The notes beneath the pieces were generated by a model that did no database searches, was not told the origin of the DNA, and saw nothing but the letters and a program-made list of their open reading frames with translations. This document shows positions 9,184 through 18,945 of a stretch of 64,000 bases of DNA, one piece after another. A program made the position numbers and the translations under genes. Source of the stretch: an uncultured Planctomycetaceae bacterium (GTDB lineage: Bacteria > Planctomycetota > Planctomycetia > Planctomycetales > Planctomycetaceae); the NCBI GenBank assembly GCA_943787265.1, contig CALSLT010000006.1, positions 310,001 to 374,000 of the forward strand. Reading direction: 5' to 3'. How positions within the stretch are numbered: the first letter of the stretch is position 1; every line of letters begins with the position of its first letter.

Positions 9184-12090
9184 GTGTTCGGCACAGCAAG
9201 GAAGCTGTTTCGTTTCGCAACTGGCGTGGACTGGCGCATGGCCGGCCCTTGTCTGGCTCTCGTTGTGCTTGTCCAGGCCGGCGGCTGTTCGAGGAGCCAG
9301 TACAGGACGCAGGCTGACGAGGACGCGCTGTCAATCCTCGACGAAAAGTCGCAGGAGCCTGCCTGGACTCCGCCGCTTAGCTACTCAATCGAGCCCGCAC
9401 CGCAGTCACGGCTCTTCGACCCGTCGCCGATCGAGGACCCGATCCTCCCCGATCCGCAGCCGCGACTGCACGTCTACGAAATCCCAAACGGCATCGGTCG
9501 CCGAGCTGAATTACCGGATGCGACTGCAGCACCAACGGAAACTGCAATGGCGGCACCCGTTCGTCAGGCTGGTTACTCGTCTGACAAGTCAGCAACCGGC
9601 AGGATCCTGCTGGCTCGATACGCCGCGCAGAATGAACTCGAACCTGACTCCGAAGACTTTGAGATCGAACCCGTCACGATTCCTCCGTCAGCCTGGGAAT
9701 CAATCCCGCCTGAGTGTCGCGTGCGGATGTTCGAGTTCGAGAGCGTGATCGCCGAATACGAAAGTTCGTACGATAAACGCCCTGCTCACGATGAGTTTGA
9801 CGACGCTCCACGATTGAACCTGACAGACATCGTGGTGCTGGCTTTGCTGAACAGCCGCGAGTATCAGACTCAGAAGGAAACGCTGTATCGCGTTGCTTTG
9901 CGGTTGTCGCTGCAGCGCTTCGATTACGACCTGAAGTTCTCGCCATTCAACAACGGAACTGGCGCAGATTTCTTAAGTCGCAATTCGTCAGGCAGCTCGT
10001 TCAATCGAGTGACCGTTCCGACGGAGGCTCAGGCCGAAGCCTTGCTCAACACCGGCAGCACGCTGGTAACGAGGTTCGCCAACAGCGTGTTGCTGACATT
10101 CGGAGGCGCCGACGGCTTCGCGGCGGACATCGGTTCGGAACTTCTGTTCGAAGTAACGCACTCCGTTTTCCAGAACGACGTTCGCTTCGAGCGTCTGACT
10201 CAGGCAGAACGGAACGTTGTCTATGCGGCACGAGACTTCGCCCGATTCCGCAAAACGTTCTACCTGCAACTGGCCACTCAGTATTACAACCTGCTGAGAA
10301 CTTACCGGCAGGTCGAAATCGACTCGCAGAATTACATCAGCCTCGTCCGCGTTTACAGCCAGCGAGACATCGAACTGGGCGAAGGCGAAATCGCTCGCGT
10401 GCAGATCGATCAGGTCGAGCAGAACGCGTTGTCCGGCCGCAGTTCTTTGATCTCAACCTGCAACAGCCTTGAGAATTCGTTGGACCAACTGAAAAGTCGG
10501 CTGGGGCTTCCAATCGAAACGCCCATCAACATCGATCTGGCCGAACTGTTTGGAATCACCGGCCGCGACGAGGTCGCCGTTTCGCTGGAACTGGTTCGGC
10601 GTGTCCGATCCCGATTGCTGGCAGAATCAACAAGAGATGACATCAACGAAGCCACGATCCTCAGCCAGGCGGAAGAGCTGGTTGCGCGGATTCAGGACGC
10701 GTTAGAGATCCAACGAAAAGCCGACGAACTGGTCCAGGCATCAGCTCGCGATGCTGCATCGTCAACCAACGGCGACAAACATTTCACCAGTACCGCTTCG
10801 AAAGATGCCCTGGCTGATCGAGTTCGTCAGTTATCAATTCTGCGAGCCAGACTTCGAGTCGCGCAGTTTCGGCTGATTGCGGACGACGGTTGGAAACGTT
10901 TCGAAGAAGCAAGAAACGAGGAAGAGTCCACGCCCATTCGAGTCCCAGCAATGTCGGCGGAGTTCGCGCGAGCGGTGCTGGACCAACTGTACGAAGAAGA
11001 AATTCGGGCACGAGAACTGGGCGGAACTGACGAGCAGGTTCTCTCCATCAGCCAGCTCAGCGATGCCCTCGGACAAAAACTTCGAGCTTTTGATCTGTTG
11101 GTTGACACAGTTCTGTCTGAGGTCATGACCGAGCGACTGGACGAAGTCCAGGCGGCCGCTCACCAACTGGCCGATTCAGCCATCGCCGCCGCTCGCGAGA
11201 CGCAGGCTTTGACAGATCAGCTCGCTCGAGACGCGGGTACGGATCCAAACGAACCAACAGTTACCGTCACGTCGCGACTTCTCGCGGACAGCCAACAGCT
11301 TCTCGACGGATCAGGTTCCGGACTGACGCGAATTCGTGCGGGCATGGACAACGCATCGCTCGCCGCACTTTCGGCACGGCTCGACTTAATGAACGCTCGC
11401 GGTGACCTGGCCGACGAATGGCGAGGCGTCAAACTGGCCGGTGACGATCTGAAGTCAATCCTCAACTTGCAGGCTCGACAACGGTTGCGCACAGATAACG
11501 ACTCGAACAAATCTTTCGACTTCGACTTTGACGAATCCCGCACCGAGCTATCAGTGACGCTGGACACGCCGCTGAACCGACGCGCTCAACGAAACCGCTT
11601 CCGCGAACAATTGCTCAACTACCAGCTCAGTCGCCGAGCGGTGATGTCGCTGGAAGATTCGATCAAGCAGAACATCCGCCGCGACCTGCGTGCTCTGACG
11701 CTAGCTGAGGAACAACACCTGCTCGGCATCGCCAGCGCCGCTCTGGCCTATGAACGAGTCATCAGCACGGAACTACAACTCCGACTTGGAGTAGCTGGCG
11801 TCCGAGCCCGAGACTTCCTGGAAGCACAAACCGCGTACGCAAACTCGCTGTCGACAGTCGCCAGCCGCCACATCGGCCACATCCTCGGCCGCATCCGCCT
11901 GTACGTCGATCTTGAGCAACTTCAGGTCGACGACATCGGCAACTGGCCCGCCCTCCACGACGAATCCACCCCGCCGGACACAACGGTCCCAACCGACTCC
12001 AACTACGAATACGGCGACCTGCCATCCAACGTCGAATACTCCGAAGAGTTACTCGACCGCCTGCGACAGCGCTGGGCCCCCGCTCCGTAG
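9184..12090 (+). CDS. very long TolC-family outer-membrane efflux protein
   Basis: A 968-residue protein, about twice the usual TolC length. The N-terminus carries a hydrophobic segment with a plausible lipobox (VQAGGC, Cys about residue 35), so it may be lipid-anchored. TolC-type helical repeats begin near residue 210 (NLTDIVVLALLNSREYQTQKE) and again near 780-905 (TLDTPLNRRAQRNRFREQ). Between them lies a long charged helical insert not usual in the family. The start is GTG at 9184; ATG at 9238 is the alternative and would shorten the signal. It would form the outer-membrane exit of the upstream pump. Its stop is 53 bases from the convergent oxygenase gene. Confidence 0.82.
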   Translation: MFGTARKLFRFATGVDWRMAGPCLALVVLVQAGGCSRSQYRTQADEDALSILDEKSQEPAWTPPLSYSIEPAPQSRLFDPSPIEDPILPDPQPRLHVYEIPNGIGRRAELPDATAAPTETAMAAPVRQAGYSSDKSATGRILLARYAAQNELEPDSEDFEIEPVTIPPSAWESIPPECRVRMFEFESVIAEYESSYDKRPAHDEFDDAPRLNLTDIVVLALLNSREYQTQKETLYRVALRLSLQRFDYDLKFSPFNNGTGADFLSRNSSGSSFNRVTVPTEAQAEALLNTGSTLVTRFANSVLLTFGGADGFAADIGSELLFEVTHSVFQNDVRFERLTQAERNVVYAARDFARFRKTFYLQLATQYYNLLRTYRQVEIDSQNYISLVRVYSQRDIELGEGEIARVQIDQVEQNALSGRSSLISTCNSLENSLDQLKSRLGLPIETPINIDLAELFGITGRDEVAVSLELVRRVRSRLLAESTRDDINEATILSQAEELVARIQDALEIQRKADELVQASARDAASSTNGDKHFTSTASKDALADRVRQLSILRARLRVAQFRLIADDGWKRFEEARNEEESTPIRVPAMSAEFARAVLDQLYEEEIRARELGGTDEQVLSISQLSDALGQKLRAFDLLVDTVLSEVMTERLDEVQAAAHQLADSAIAAARETQALTDQLARDAGTDPNEPTVTVTSRLLADSQQLLDGSGSGLTRIRAGMDNASLAALSARLDLMNARGDLADEWRGVKLAGDDLKSILNLQARQRLRTDNDSNKSFDFDFDESRTELSVTLDTPLNRRAQRNRFREQLLNYQLSRRAVMSLEDSIKQNIRRDLRALTLAEEQHLLGIASAALAYERVISTELQLRLGVAGVRARDFLEAQTAYANSLSTVASRHIGHILGRIRLYVDLEQLQVDDIGNWPALHDESTPPDTTVPTDSNYEYGDLPSNVEYSEELLDRLRQRWAPAP

Positions 12091-12143
12091 GGTCTCTCGA
12101 CTTACCATCGAGTGTAATGATGAATTATTCGGTTAAGGCCGAA

Positions 12144-12725
12144 TTAGTTGCTGTAGAACACATCGGAACGAAGGACATATTTACGCCCGGCAGTTAAGAC
12201 CGATCCTTCGTGCCAACGCTCATGGCGAAAAAGCAAAGCAGAACCGGTAGTCGGCGTCACGACTTGTTCAATTTTTTGTCGTGACTCGCCCTCACCGACG
12301 TAGCTCCTGAAAATTGTAGCGCCGCCGTCGAAGTCATCATTGAGATAAATCAGGTAAGAAAGTTTGCTAATCCAACGACGATCGTTGCCTACTGAACCAT
12401 CTTTGTGTCGCTTGAATTCCTGACCAGATTCGTAGCGGTAAAAACGCAACTGATGGTCGATGCCAACTGGCTGTTGGCCGTCAAATTTCGGAAGGATCGA
12501 TGAAACGCGAGACCACATTGTGTTGGCAATTTCTGGATCATCGAGATTGACGCGATCGTTATTGCGGATGTTTGTCATCATCTTAGGCCCAGACCGAGTC
12601 CGAACCGACGCGGCAGCAAAACCGATCGACTCTGCACGGTCAATCAAAGCAGCACACTCTGCGGCAGAAAGAACGCCGGCAACCGTGAAGATGTCTGGCT
12701 CAATGAAGTCCGCAACCAAAGCCAT
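12144..12725 (-). CDS. 2OG-Fe(II) oxygenase (prolyl 4-hydroxylase-like)
   Basis: A 193-residue double-stranded beta-helix dioxygenase. The iron triad is visible: H107 and D109 in FKRHKDG, and H172 in RHERWHEG. A basic residue (K182) lies about ten residues later at the expected 2-oxoglutarate site. It should hydroxylate a protein or small substrate using O2 and 2-oxoglutarate. It resembles the prolyl 4-hydroxylase alpha-like group; the target is not known. The DUF5076-like gene lies 15 bases upstream on the same strand and they may be co-transcribed. Confidence 0.88.
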   Translation of the reverse strand: MALVADFIEPDIFTVAGVLSAAECAALIDRAESIGFAAASVRTRSGPKMMTNIRNNDRVNLDDPEIANTMWSRVSSILPKFDGQQPVGIDHQLRFYRYESGQEFKRHKDGSVGNDRRWISKLSYLIYLNDDFDGGATIFRSYVGEGESRQKIEQVVTPTTGSALLFRHERWHEGSVLTAGRKYVLRSDVFYSN

Positions 12726-12740
12726 GGCCCGCCTCTGCTA

Positions 12741-13076
12741 TCAAGAGTTTTCATCCCAATCGACAAAATCTCCAGTGTGCTCGGCGGATGGGAGTTCAAT
12801 TTCATCCAGTAACCGCTTGCAAATAATTCGATACACTTGGTCGCGTGACATTTCCGATTCCGTTGCAATGGCATTTGAAATATGCGACGCAAGATCAGCC
12901 AAAAGGATGCCCCAGACCTCGGGCGTCTCAGCCCAGATGGTTGGAAAAAGTGAACATTGCAGTTTTTCGTCTACGATCCAGCCACGCGCAACCTCAATGG
13001 CTTGTTCAGCAGTTTTGGCGTCCGGTGGAATTGGAAGCTCTCGCACGATCTGTGTTCTCCAATTCTTGAACAGCAA
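12741..13076 (-). CDS. DUF5076-like protein
   Basis: A 111-residue soluble protein. The segments RELPIPPDAKTAEQAIEVAR, an acidic VDEKLQCSL and WGILLADLASHI fit my memory of DUF5076, a small family of unknown role. No signal peptide or membrane segment is seen. It precedes the oxygenase by 15 bases on the same strand. Family assignment is from recognition only. Confidence 0.65.
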   Translation of the reverse strand: MLFKNWRTQIVRELPIPPDAKTAEQAIEVARGWIVDEKLQCSLFPTIWAETPEVWGILLADLASHISNAIATESEMSRDQVYRIICKRLLDEIELPSAEHTGDFVDWDENS

Positions 13077-13112
13077 CGATCCGGCAGGCTAGCCACGCGT
13101 TGGTGACAACTT

Positions 13113-14438
13113 CTAGGAAGTCAGTGCGTCGAATGTGGCCGTGCTGTCGGCGAAGGAGTCCGCCTGAACGTTGAGTTGGTTCAGAACTGTCAGATAGACA
13201 TTCGATAGCGGAGTTGTTTCGTCGGACTTGATCAGTTGGCCGTGGTTGAGGCCGAGTTTGTGGCCGCCAGCGAGCATCAGGGGGTAGTTGGCGTTGCGGT
13301 GGGTCTGGCTGTTGCTGCTTCCGTAGAGGACGATCGTGTGGTCGAGCAACGTTCCGTCGCCTTCCTCGGTTGATTTCAGGCGGGTCAGGAACCGGGCCAT
13401 CTGGTCGGCCAGGAACTGGTGCCACTTGCCGAGTTCTTCTCCGCCTTTTCCTTTTGCTCCGCCGTGAGCCAAGCCGTGCATGTTTTTGCCCATGCCGAGC
13501 AACTGTGGGAACTTGCCGGCGATTGACGTGGCTCCGTTCATGTTTCCAAGCTGGTACGTTGCCACGCGTGTCGAGTCCGTCTGAAACGCCAGGAACATCA
13601 GGTCGTACATCGTTTGAATCAGTTCCTGCGGCGTTGAATCGTCAGCGTCCAGGCTCAGGCCGACCTCGTCGACTCGAGGCTTGGGAATTTCCAGCCACTG
13701 TTTGGAACGCTCAACGCCTTTTTCAATCTGGCGGACGGAAGCCAGGTACTCGTCGAACTTCTTCTGGTCGTACTTCCCGAGTTTGCGACGCACCGATCGC
13801 GAATGTTCGAGCACTCGGTCAAGCATGCTGCCGGTGCGTTGGAGGCTGGATCGCTGAGCATCGACCGAGTCTGACGTCACGCCGAACAGGCGGTCAAAGA
13901 CGACTCGCGGTTTGTTCTGGGCGGGGATCGGCTGGCCGTTTCGGTTGTACGAAAGCGTGCTGGACCGAGTTGGCTCGCCGACGCCGCCATCCGTTGAGAC
14001 AACGAGCGATGAATACCGCGTTTGATCTGCCTGATGTCCGGCGATGATCTGATCGAGCGACATCGAATTCTTCATCCGGCTGCCGGTCAGCTCTGAACCG
14101 GTCAACCAGATGTCAGCCGTATCGTGACCGCCCATCGAACGACCATTTGGATGTGACATCCCCTCGATCATCGTCAGATCGTTCCGCAGCGGTTCCATCG
14201 AACGATGGATTTCGCCGAACGTGAAGTCACGACCTTCGCCGGTCGGAGTCCAGTTCCACTTCGCGAATTCTGAGTCTTCCTTTTGAAAGACACTGCCATA
14301 CGGAAAGTATGCGGCGCAGAATCGTTTGGGACGCTCCGTCTGGCTCTTCTCTGAACCCATGCAATTGAGCATGGGCAACGCCAATGAAACTCCGACTCCC
14401 TTGAGGAGCGTTCTGCGATCAAGTTGCCATGATTTCAT
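13113..14438 (-). CDS. DUF1552 domain protein, Tat-exported
   Basis: A 441-residue planctomycete-type DUF1552 protein. The N-terminus MKSWQLDRRTLLKGVGVSLA is a twin-arginine signal (RR at residues 8-9), so the folded protein is probably exported. I chose the ATG at 14438 because an upstream in-frame start would put 16 extra residues before this signal. The family resembles DUF1501/sulfatase-like proteins and is nearly always encoded beside DUF1592 proteins, as here (14625-17093). A role in breakdown or oxidation of complex polymers has been suggested for such pairs but is unproven. Confidence 0.92.
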   Translation of the reverse strand: MKSWQLDRRTLLKGVGVSLALPMLNCMGSEKSQTERPKRFCAAYFPYGSVFQKEDSEFAKWNWTPTGEGRDFTFGEIHRSMEPLRNDLTMIEGMSHPNGRSMGGHDTADIWLTGSELTGSRMKNSMSLDQIIAGHQADQTRYSSLVVSTDGGVGEPTRSSTLSYNRNGQPIPAQNKPRVVFDRLFGVTSDSVDAQRSSLQRTGSMLDRVLEHSRSVRRKLGKYDQKKFDEYLASVRQIEKGVERSKQWLEIPKPRVDEVGLSLDADDSTPQELIQTMYDLMFLAFQTDSTRVATYQLGNMNGATSIAGKFPQLLGMGKNMHGLAHGGAKGKGGEELGKWHQFLADQMARFLTRLKSTEEGDGTLLDHTIVLYGSSNSQTHRNANYPLMLAGGHKLGLNHGQLIKSDETTPLSNVYLTVLNQLNVQADSFADSTATFDALTS

Positions 14439-14460
14439 GGTTCTTCTTTCTAAAACTTTT

Positions 14461-14592
14461 AATCGCAGAGGACGGAGAGAAAACAAACGCTGAGGAAACG
14501 GAGAACGCCGCTCAGACCGTCACCGTTCGGGTTGTGATTATTAATCTGCTCTCCGCGACCTCTGCGTAATTCACTCTCCGTACTCTGCGATT
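14461..14592. repeat. long imperfect inverted repeat between DUF1592 and DUF1552 genes
   Basis: The left arm AATCGCAGAGGACGGAGAG (14461-14479) pairs with CTCTCCGTACTCTGCGATT (14574-14592) with one mismatch. Inner segments (ACGCTGAGGAAACGGAGA and TCTCCGCGACCTCTGCG) can pair too. It fills the gap between the two genes. It is a different family from R1-R3 but similar in style. Confidence 0.75.
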
Positions 14593-14624
14593 TAAATTCC
14601 GAGAAGCACTTCGCTTCCCGATGC

Positions 14625-17093
14625 TTACTTCGAGCCGAACGTGTCGCTCGTCACGATTAAGCGAATCAGATTCTGTAGTTTATAGTCGTTCTTGATGAAC
14701 TGTGCCGTGATTGTTCCGACGGTTTCGCGGTCGCTTAATTCCAGTGAGCGGCCCAGCGAGTAGGCCAGCATTCGACTTACCAGCGTACGGGCGAACTCCT
14801 CGCGTTTCTCGGTCAGCAGGTGTTTCTTCAGGTCGTCGAGACCGTTGACCTCGTGACCGCCGGGTAAGGTTGCTCTGGCATCGACGTCGAATTCCACCAT
14901 CTTTCTGCCGGATTTGCGTTGAATCTTGTCTCGCAGAAGACCGACCGCGTCGAATTCTTCGAGAGCGATTCCCCAGGGATCGATACCTCGGTGACAGCGG
15001 GCGCAAGCTTCGTTTTCTCGATGCTCCTTGAGCTGCTCTTTTAATGGCAGACTGGCGACGTCGCGGTTCTGCTGGTCTAGATTCGGAACGTTCGGCGGCG
15101 GTGGAGCGGGCGGATCGTCCAGTATCCGTTTGCGAAGCCAGACGCCTCGCAGGATGGCGTGTGAGTCTTCGCCAGTTGAGTTGGCAAGTAAGACTGACGC
15201 TTGAGCAAGCAGTCCTCCGCGTTGATCGTTTTCGGAAAGGGCGACTCGTTCGAATTCGATTCCTCGCGGACCTTCGAGGCCGTAATGCTCGGCCATCGGC
15301 TGGTTCAGCATCGCAAAGTCGGAATCCAGGAACGCCAGCGCGCTGGTGTTGCTTCTTAAGACTTCGTCAAAAAAAGCCTGAGTCTCTCGCCGCATGTGAG
15401 GCTTCAGCTCGTTGCGAAACGCGGGGTAGTACTCTGGATTCACGGCGATGCGATTCATGCCGCCGAGGTCCAGCCATTGATCGCTGAACTGCTCGACAAA
15501 CTCCTGCGACCTCGGATCGTTTATCAAACGATCCACTTCTGAAGTCAGCGTTTCTGGATTTCGAAGTTGTCCGGTACTGGCGAGTTCGAACAATCGATCG
15601 TCAGGCATCGAGCTCCACAGAAAGTACGACAGTCGCGACGCCAGTTCGTGATCGGTCAGGTCTCGGATTTTCCCGGACGACGGTTCGACCAGGTACAGAA
15701 AATCGGGAGAGACCAGCACCATCGCCAGGGTTTCCCGCATGGCTTCTTCGAACGTACCAAACGTTGGCCGTACTTCCTGAAAGTAAGCAACCATCATGTC
15801 GACTTCTTCACTCACGACCGGTCGGCGAAATGCTCGTCGCATGAATCGGTCGAGAACTTCGCGTGCGTAGGCGACTGGATCGGTTTCAGCGAGATCGCTC
15901 GGAAAGAGGATGCGAGTGTGATGCGCGGGCGGCCAGCTTTCGAAGACCGGAGACTTGAAGCTGACCGACTCGATTTCGATCTTCGGGAAGTCGGGATCAG
16001 TCGGATAGACCGTGCGGGTCTTTGGTTTCTTCCGCTTTGCCTTCTTTGCTTTTTTCTTCTCAGCTCTGCTGGCAGCGGCATCTGACGGTGCGGCTTCAGG
16101 TTCCTCGATCACTTCCTGACGAGGTTTTGGAGCCGGCTTTCCGTCGCTGTAAGCATTGGTCAGCCATAGCAAGAGGCCCGGATATTTACTTTGAGTGCGA
16201 CTTTGCAGAGGGAAGGTTTCGAGCCGTCCTCGGAATTCGTAGTCCTGAAATTGTTCGCTCGTGACTTCCAGAGTTCCGACATCTTCTGACGGCGTCTGAG
16301 TGTCCGCGCGATAACCCAGCACAACTCGCAACTGAGGATACGGTGCGTTGTCGGGCAGGATGGCGCGAGCTCTGACTCGGATTAGAAAATCGCCCTCGTC
16401 AGGAAACTCGGTCGATCGAAATACGAACGTGCCGGAGCGCCCCAGCATGTTCGTCCAATTGCCTTTGCCCTTGTCGGCGGTCGTTTTCGTTTCCGCGGTT
16501 TCAACGACAGTCGGTTCGTCGTAAGTGACGATAGCTCGGCTCATCGCGCTGCGTGCGGCCTCAAGGTAGCTCTCTAGCTGAAGGGCCGACATCCGCAGCG
16601 CGGATCCGTTATTGGTGAAGCCGTCTTCGCCCGGACTTTCCGGCAGCAGATTTGGTCCGTAGTTCAGATCGAGGCCCAGCAGGTCTCGCATCGTGTTTCG
16701 ATATTCGGTGCGGTTCAGTCGTCGGATGACGACCTGCCCGCCAGTGCTCCGTCGGACGCGGATGGCGTGTTCGATTTGCTCGGTAATCCAACCGGCCAGG
16801 ATGTCGCGTTCCTTCGTGGTGAGCGGCGTTTCGTCTTCGGGTGGCATCTCGCCAAGATTCAAGACGTTCAGAACGTCGTGCCATGTTTCGGCTGCGGCCG
16901 AGTCCTTCACCAGGTTCGTCGACAATGTGTCGAGCCGGACGTTTCCATTGACGTCTTCCGGGCCGTGGCAACTGACGCAGCGGCGGAGAAGAATCGGCTT
17001 GACGTCTTTCTGGAAGTCTGCGGCTGCGACGTACGAACTCTGAATGACACACGTCATCAAGGCGCAAAGGCTGACTGAAAATCGGACTCGCAC
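14625..17093 (-). CDS. DUF1592-type protein with planctomycete cytochrome c box
   Basis: An 822-residue secreted protein. Signal peptide (MRVRFSVSLCALMTCVIQSSYVAAA split in parts: basic start, hydrophobic core, AAA end), then a class I haem box CVSCH with a planctomycete cytochrome c-like region, then DUF1587 (VIRRLNRTEYRNTMRDLLGL), DUF1595/DUF1592 (LSYFLWSSMPDDRLFELA), DUF1588 with a second CARCH haem-like box, and DUF1585 at the C-terminus. A low-complexity Lys/Ala segment (KKKAKKAKRKK) lies mid-protein. I chose GTG at 17093 because GAGG (17099-17102, complement) is spaced by five bases and the signal peptide then starts correctly. It is the probable partner of the DUF1552 protein. Confidence 0.92.
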   Translation of the reverse strand: MRVRFSVSLCALMTCVIQSSYVAAADFQKDVKPILLRRCVSCHGPEDVNGNVRLDTLSTNLVKDSAAAETWHDVLNVLNLGEMPPEDETPLTTKERDILAGWITEQIEHAIRVRRSTGGQVVIRRLNRTEYRNTMRDLLGLDLNYGPNLLPESPGEDGFTNNGSALRMSALQLESYLEAARSAMSRAIVTYDEPTVVETAETKTTADKGKGNWTNMLGRSGTFVFRSTEFPDEGDFLIRVRARAILPDNAPYPQLRVVLGYRADTQTPSEDVGTLEVTSEQFQDYEFRGRLETFPLQSRTQSKYPGLLLWLTNAYSDGKPAPKPRQEVIEEPEAAPSDAAASRAEKKKAKKAKRKKPKTRTVYPTDPDFPKIEIESVSFKSPVFESWPPAHHTRILFPSDLAETDPVAYAREVLDRFMRRAFRRPVVSEEVDMMVAYFQEVRPTFGTFEEAMRETLAMVLVSPDFLYLVEPSSGKIRDLTDHELASRLSYFLWSSMPDDRLFELASTGQLRNPETLTSEVDRLINDPRSQEFVEQFSDQWLDLGGMNRIAVNPEYYPAFRNELKPHMRRETQAFFDEVLRSNTSALAFLDSDFAMLNQPMAEHYGLEGPRGIEFERVALSENDQRGGLLAQASVLLANSTGEDSHAILRGVWLRKRILDDPPAPPPPNVPNLDQQNRDVASLPLKEQLKEHRENEACARCHRGIDPWGIALEEFDAVGLLRDKIQRKSGRKMVEFDVDARATLPGGHEVNGLDDLKKHLLTEKREEFARTLVSRMLAYSLGRSLELSDRETVGTITAQFIKNDYKLQNLIRLIVTSDTFGSK

Positions 17094-17443
17094 GAAAACC
17101 TCAGACCTGGTTCTTGACGAACGGAAGGATGACGAAGGAAGAAACCGTTGAAGATTGTTGGGGTCGTACAGCCGTGACTGACCCGCGAAGGACCGTCCTT
17201 GATACCCTATTTGCCTCACAAAATGAAGTCGGCGTTGCTGGATGCTGATGCTGTTCCGGTGGTTTCAGCATCAGCGCATGAGAAACGGCGACTGATCCAA
17301 AAGTGACCAGCCGCCGTGAGTGTTGATAAGCTTGTTTCTGACGACCGAATTGCTGAAGGGTCAAAGAAGTCGATCTGGGTGGCAGAGTTCGTCAGAAGGT
17401 CGCTGCCAGAAAGCGTCAGCAGAAGGTGACGGGCAGCGTGGGG
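17094..17443. other. intergenic, no supportable gene
   Basis: Short open frames occur on both strands but none has a recognisable domain, signal peptide or ribosome site. The left part supplies the 5' region of the DUF1592 gene. Confidence 0.6.
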
Positions 17444-17486
17444 GGAAAGCAAAACAGCCCTCGATCGTCGAAACAATCGAGGGCTG
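17444..17486 (-). terminator. rho-independent terminator of the Cys-rich gene
   Basis: On the minus strand, CAGCCCTCGAT and ATCGAGGGCTG form a perfect 11-bp stem (17455-17465 with 17476-17486) around a 10-base loop, followed by TTTTGCTTTCC. It lies 14 bases after the stop codon at 17501. Confidence 0.92.
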
Positions 17487-17500
17487 AGAATCATCGTCAA

Positions 17501-18358
17501 TTAGTGTCCGCAAGCACCGCAAGAGCTGCAGCTACCGCAGCACTTGTTGCCACCGAGGCTCGGCAAGCGAAGCTTCGGCAGGCTGCACTTCGGAAGTTTC
17601 GGCATGCAAAGCTTTGGCATGCTGAACTTAGGAAGGCTCAGCTTAGGCATGCTCCAGCCACACTTCTTTTCGCAGCAGCCAGAGCGAGCAACGCAGCAGC
17701 TCGTCTTAGGAGCACATGCTGACGCACAAGGTGCGGCACATGATGCAGCCTTAGGACCACAAGCTGGTGCACATGCTGAACGGCAAGGAGCAGCACATGA
17801 TGCGGCCTTAGGACCACAAGCTGGTGCACAAGGAGCGGCACATGATGCAGCCTTTGGAGCACAAGCTGGGGCACAAGGAGCGGCACATGATGCAGCCTTA
17901 GGAGCACAAGCTGGGGCACAAGGAGCAGCACATGACGCAGCCTTAGGGGCACAAGCAGGAGCACATGCAGACTTGCATGGTGCAGCACATGATGCGGCCT
18001 TAGGACCACAAGCTGGTGCACAAGGAGCGGCACATGACGCAGCCTTAGGGGCACAAGCAGGAGCACATGCAGACTTGCATGGTGCAGCACATGATGCTGC
18101 TTTAGGACCACAAGCTGGTGCACAAGGAGCGGCACATGATGCAGCCTTTGGAGCACAAGCTGGGGCACAAGGGGCGGCACACGAAGCCGCTTTCGGTGCA
18201 CACGCTGGTGCACAAGGAGCCGCACATGATGCAGCTTTTGGTGCACACGCTGGCGCACACGGTGCGCAACATGATGGACTACCGAACAAGCCAGCAGATG
18301 CACTGCTAAGGCTTGCCGCCACCACCATGAACGCGACAGTCAAGGTCGTACACTTCAT
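17501..18358 (-). CDS. secreted Cys-Ala-Pro tandem-repeat protein
   Basis: A 285-residue protein with a signal peptide (MKCTTLTVAFMVVAASLSSA). Residues 34-220 are tandem repeats: eight 15-residue units of the type CAPACAPKAASCAAP and three 19-residue units that add CKSA or CRSA, ending in a 10-residue partial. The C-terminal 65 residues carry repeated PK(L/F) steps (MPKLSLPKFSMPKLCMPKL) and a Cys-rich end (CCGSCSSCGACGH). ATG at 18358 is preceded by GAGGAG nine bases upstream. The spacing of cysteines suggests heavy disulfide cross-linking in the cell envelope. I know no enzymatic domain here; a structural or metal-binding role is inference. Confidence 0.85.
   Translation of the reverse strand: MKCTTLTVAFMVVAASLSSASAGLFGSPSCCAPCAPACAPKAASCAAPCAPACAPKAASCAAPCAPACAPKAASCAAPCAPACGPKAASCAAPCKSACAPACAPKAASCAAPCAPACGPKAASCAAPCKSACAPACAPKAASCAAPCAPACAPKAASCAAPCAPACAPKAASCAAPCAPACGPKAASCAAPCRSACAPACGPKAASCAAPCASACAPKTSCCVARSGCCEKKCGWSMPKLSLPKFSMPKLCMPKLPKCSLPKLRLPSLGGNKCCGSCSSCGACGH
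17699..18259 (-). repeat. coding tandem repeats (45 and 57 bp units)
   Basis: Eleven direct units inside the Cys-rich gene, eight of 45 bp and three of 57 bp. Sequence between units is nearly identical at DNA level, so unit number can be expected to vary between strains through slippage or recombination. Confidence 0.88.
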
Positions 18359-18945
18359 TCCCGGAATCTCCTCGAAGCCTGAAATCTGAAACGATAGGTG
18401 AGTCACTCCAGTTGTGAATCCGGGTGTTCCGACCCGAGATAGGAGTGCCCCCGCTCTACAGCGGCAGTTTGGGTAACACGCCACTGATTTCGGCTCGTCC
18501 CGCCGCGCTTCGTTGATGAAACACCGCCAAAAATCCGGACGAACATCAGGCTCCGCAGATGTACCGATTGTAGTGGTAACTCGGCGATGGGTTGTTCCGG
18601 CTGGTCCAGACTGTACCGGCTGTAACGAAAATTGCGGGGGCCGATGGCACCGGATTCAGCCTGTCGTTCTGCCGACACGGAAGCCTGATCAAATGCCACA
18701 GCCAGAACACAGGCTTGTGGCGCACAAGCAATGGGCGAAGACAAACGCTGGCAACACGGGGCATTCGGTTTGGATACCGTCAGCACACAGCTACGCCCCC
18801 GGAACAGGCGGATGGCCTGATCATTGTGGCCGACCTAAGTCGCAACAGTTTCCACGGGCCAGCAATCGCTACAACGCTCAAGGTTTAACGACAGACGTCA
18901 GAGCTACTGATCCTGCCTGCCCCCAAAGCGGAGCGTGCAAAGCAT
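18359..18945. other. intergenic, no supportable gene
   Basis: A 170-codon open frame on the plus strand (18513-19025) overlaps the HTH gene and has Pro/Arg/Gly-rich content without domain or ribosome site. I see no RNA gene here. The first part holds the promoter of the Cys-rich gene. Confidence 0.5.

Noticed and set aside
17699..18259. Regular repeats that might be taken for a CRISPR array
   Set aside because: The units are contiguous, lack unique spacers and encode protein.
17544..18389. 281-codon open frame antisense to the Cys-rich repeat gene
   Set aside because: It is a mirror of the low-complexity repeats and has no ribosome site or domain; the minus-strand gene has signal peptide, ribosome site and terminator.
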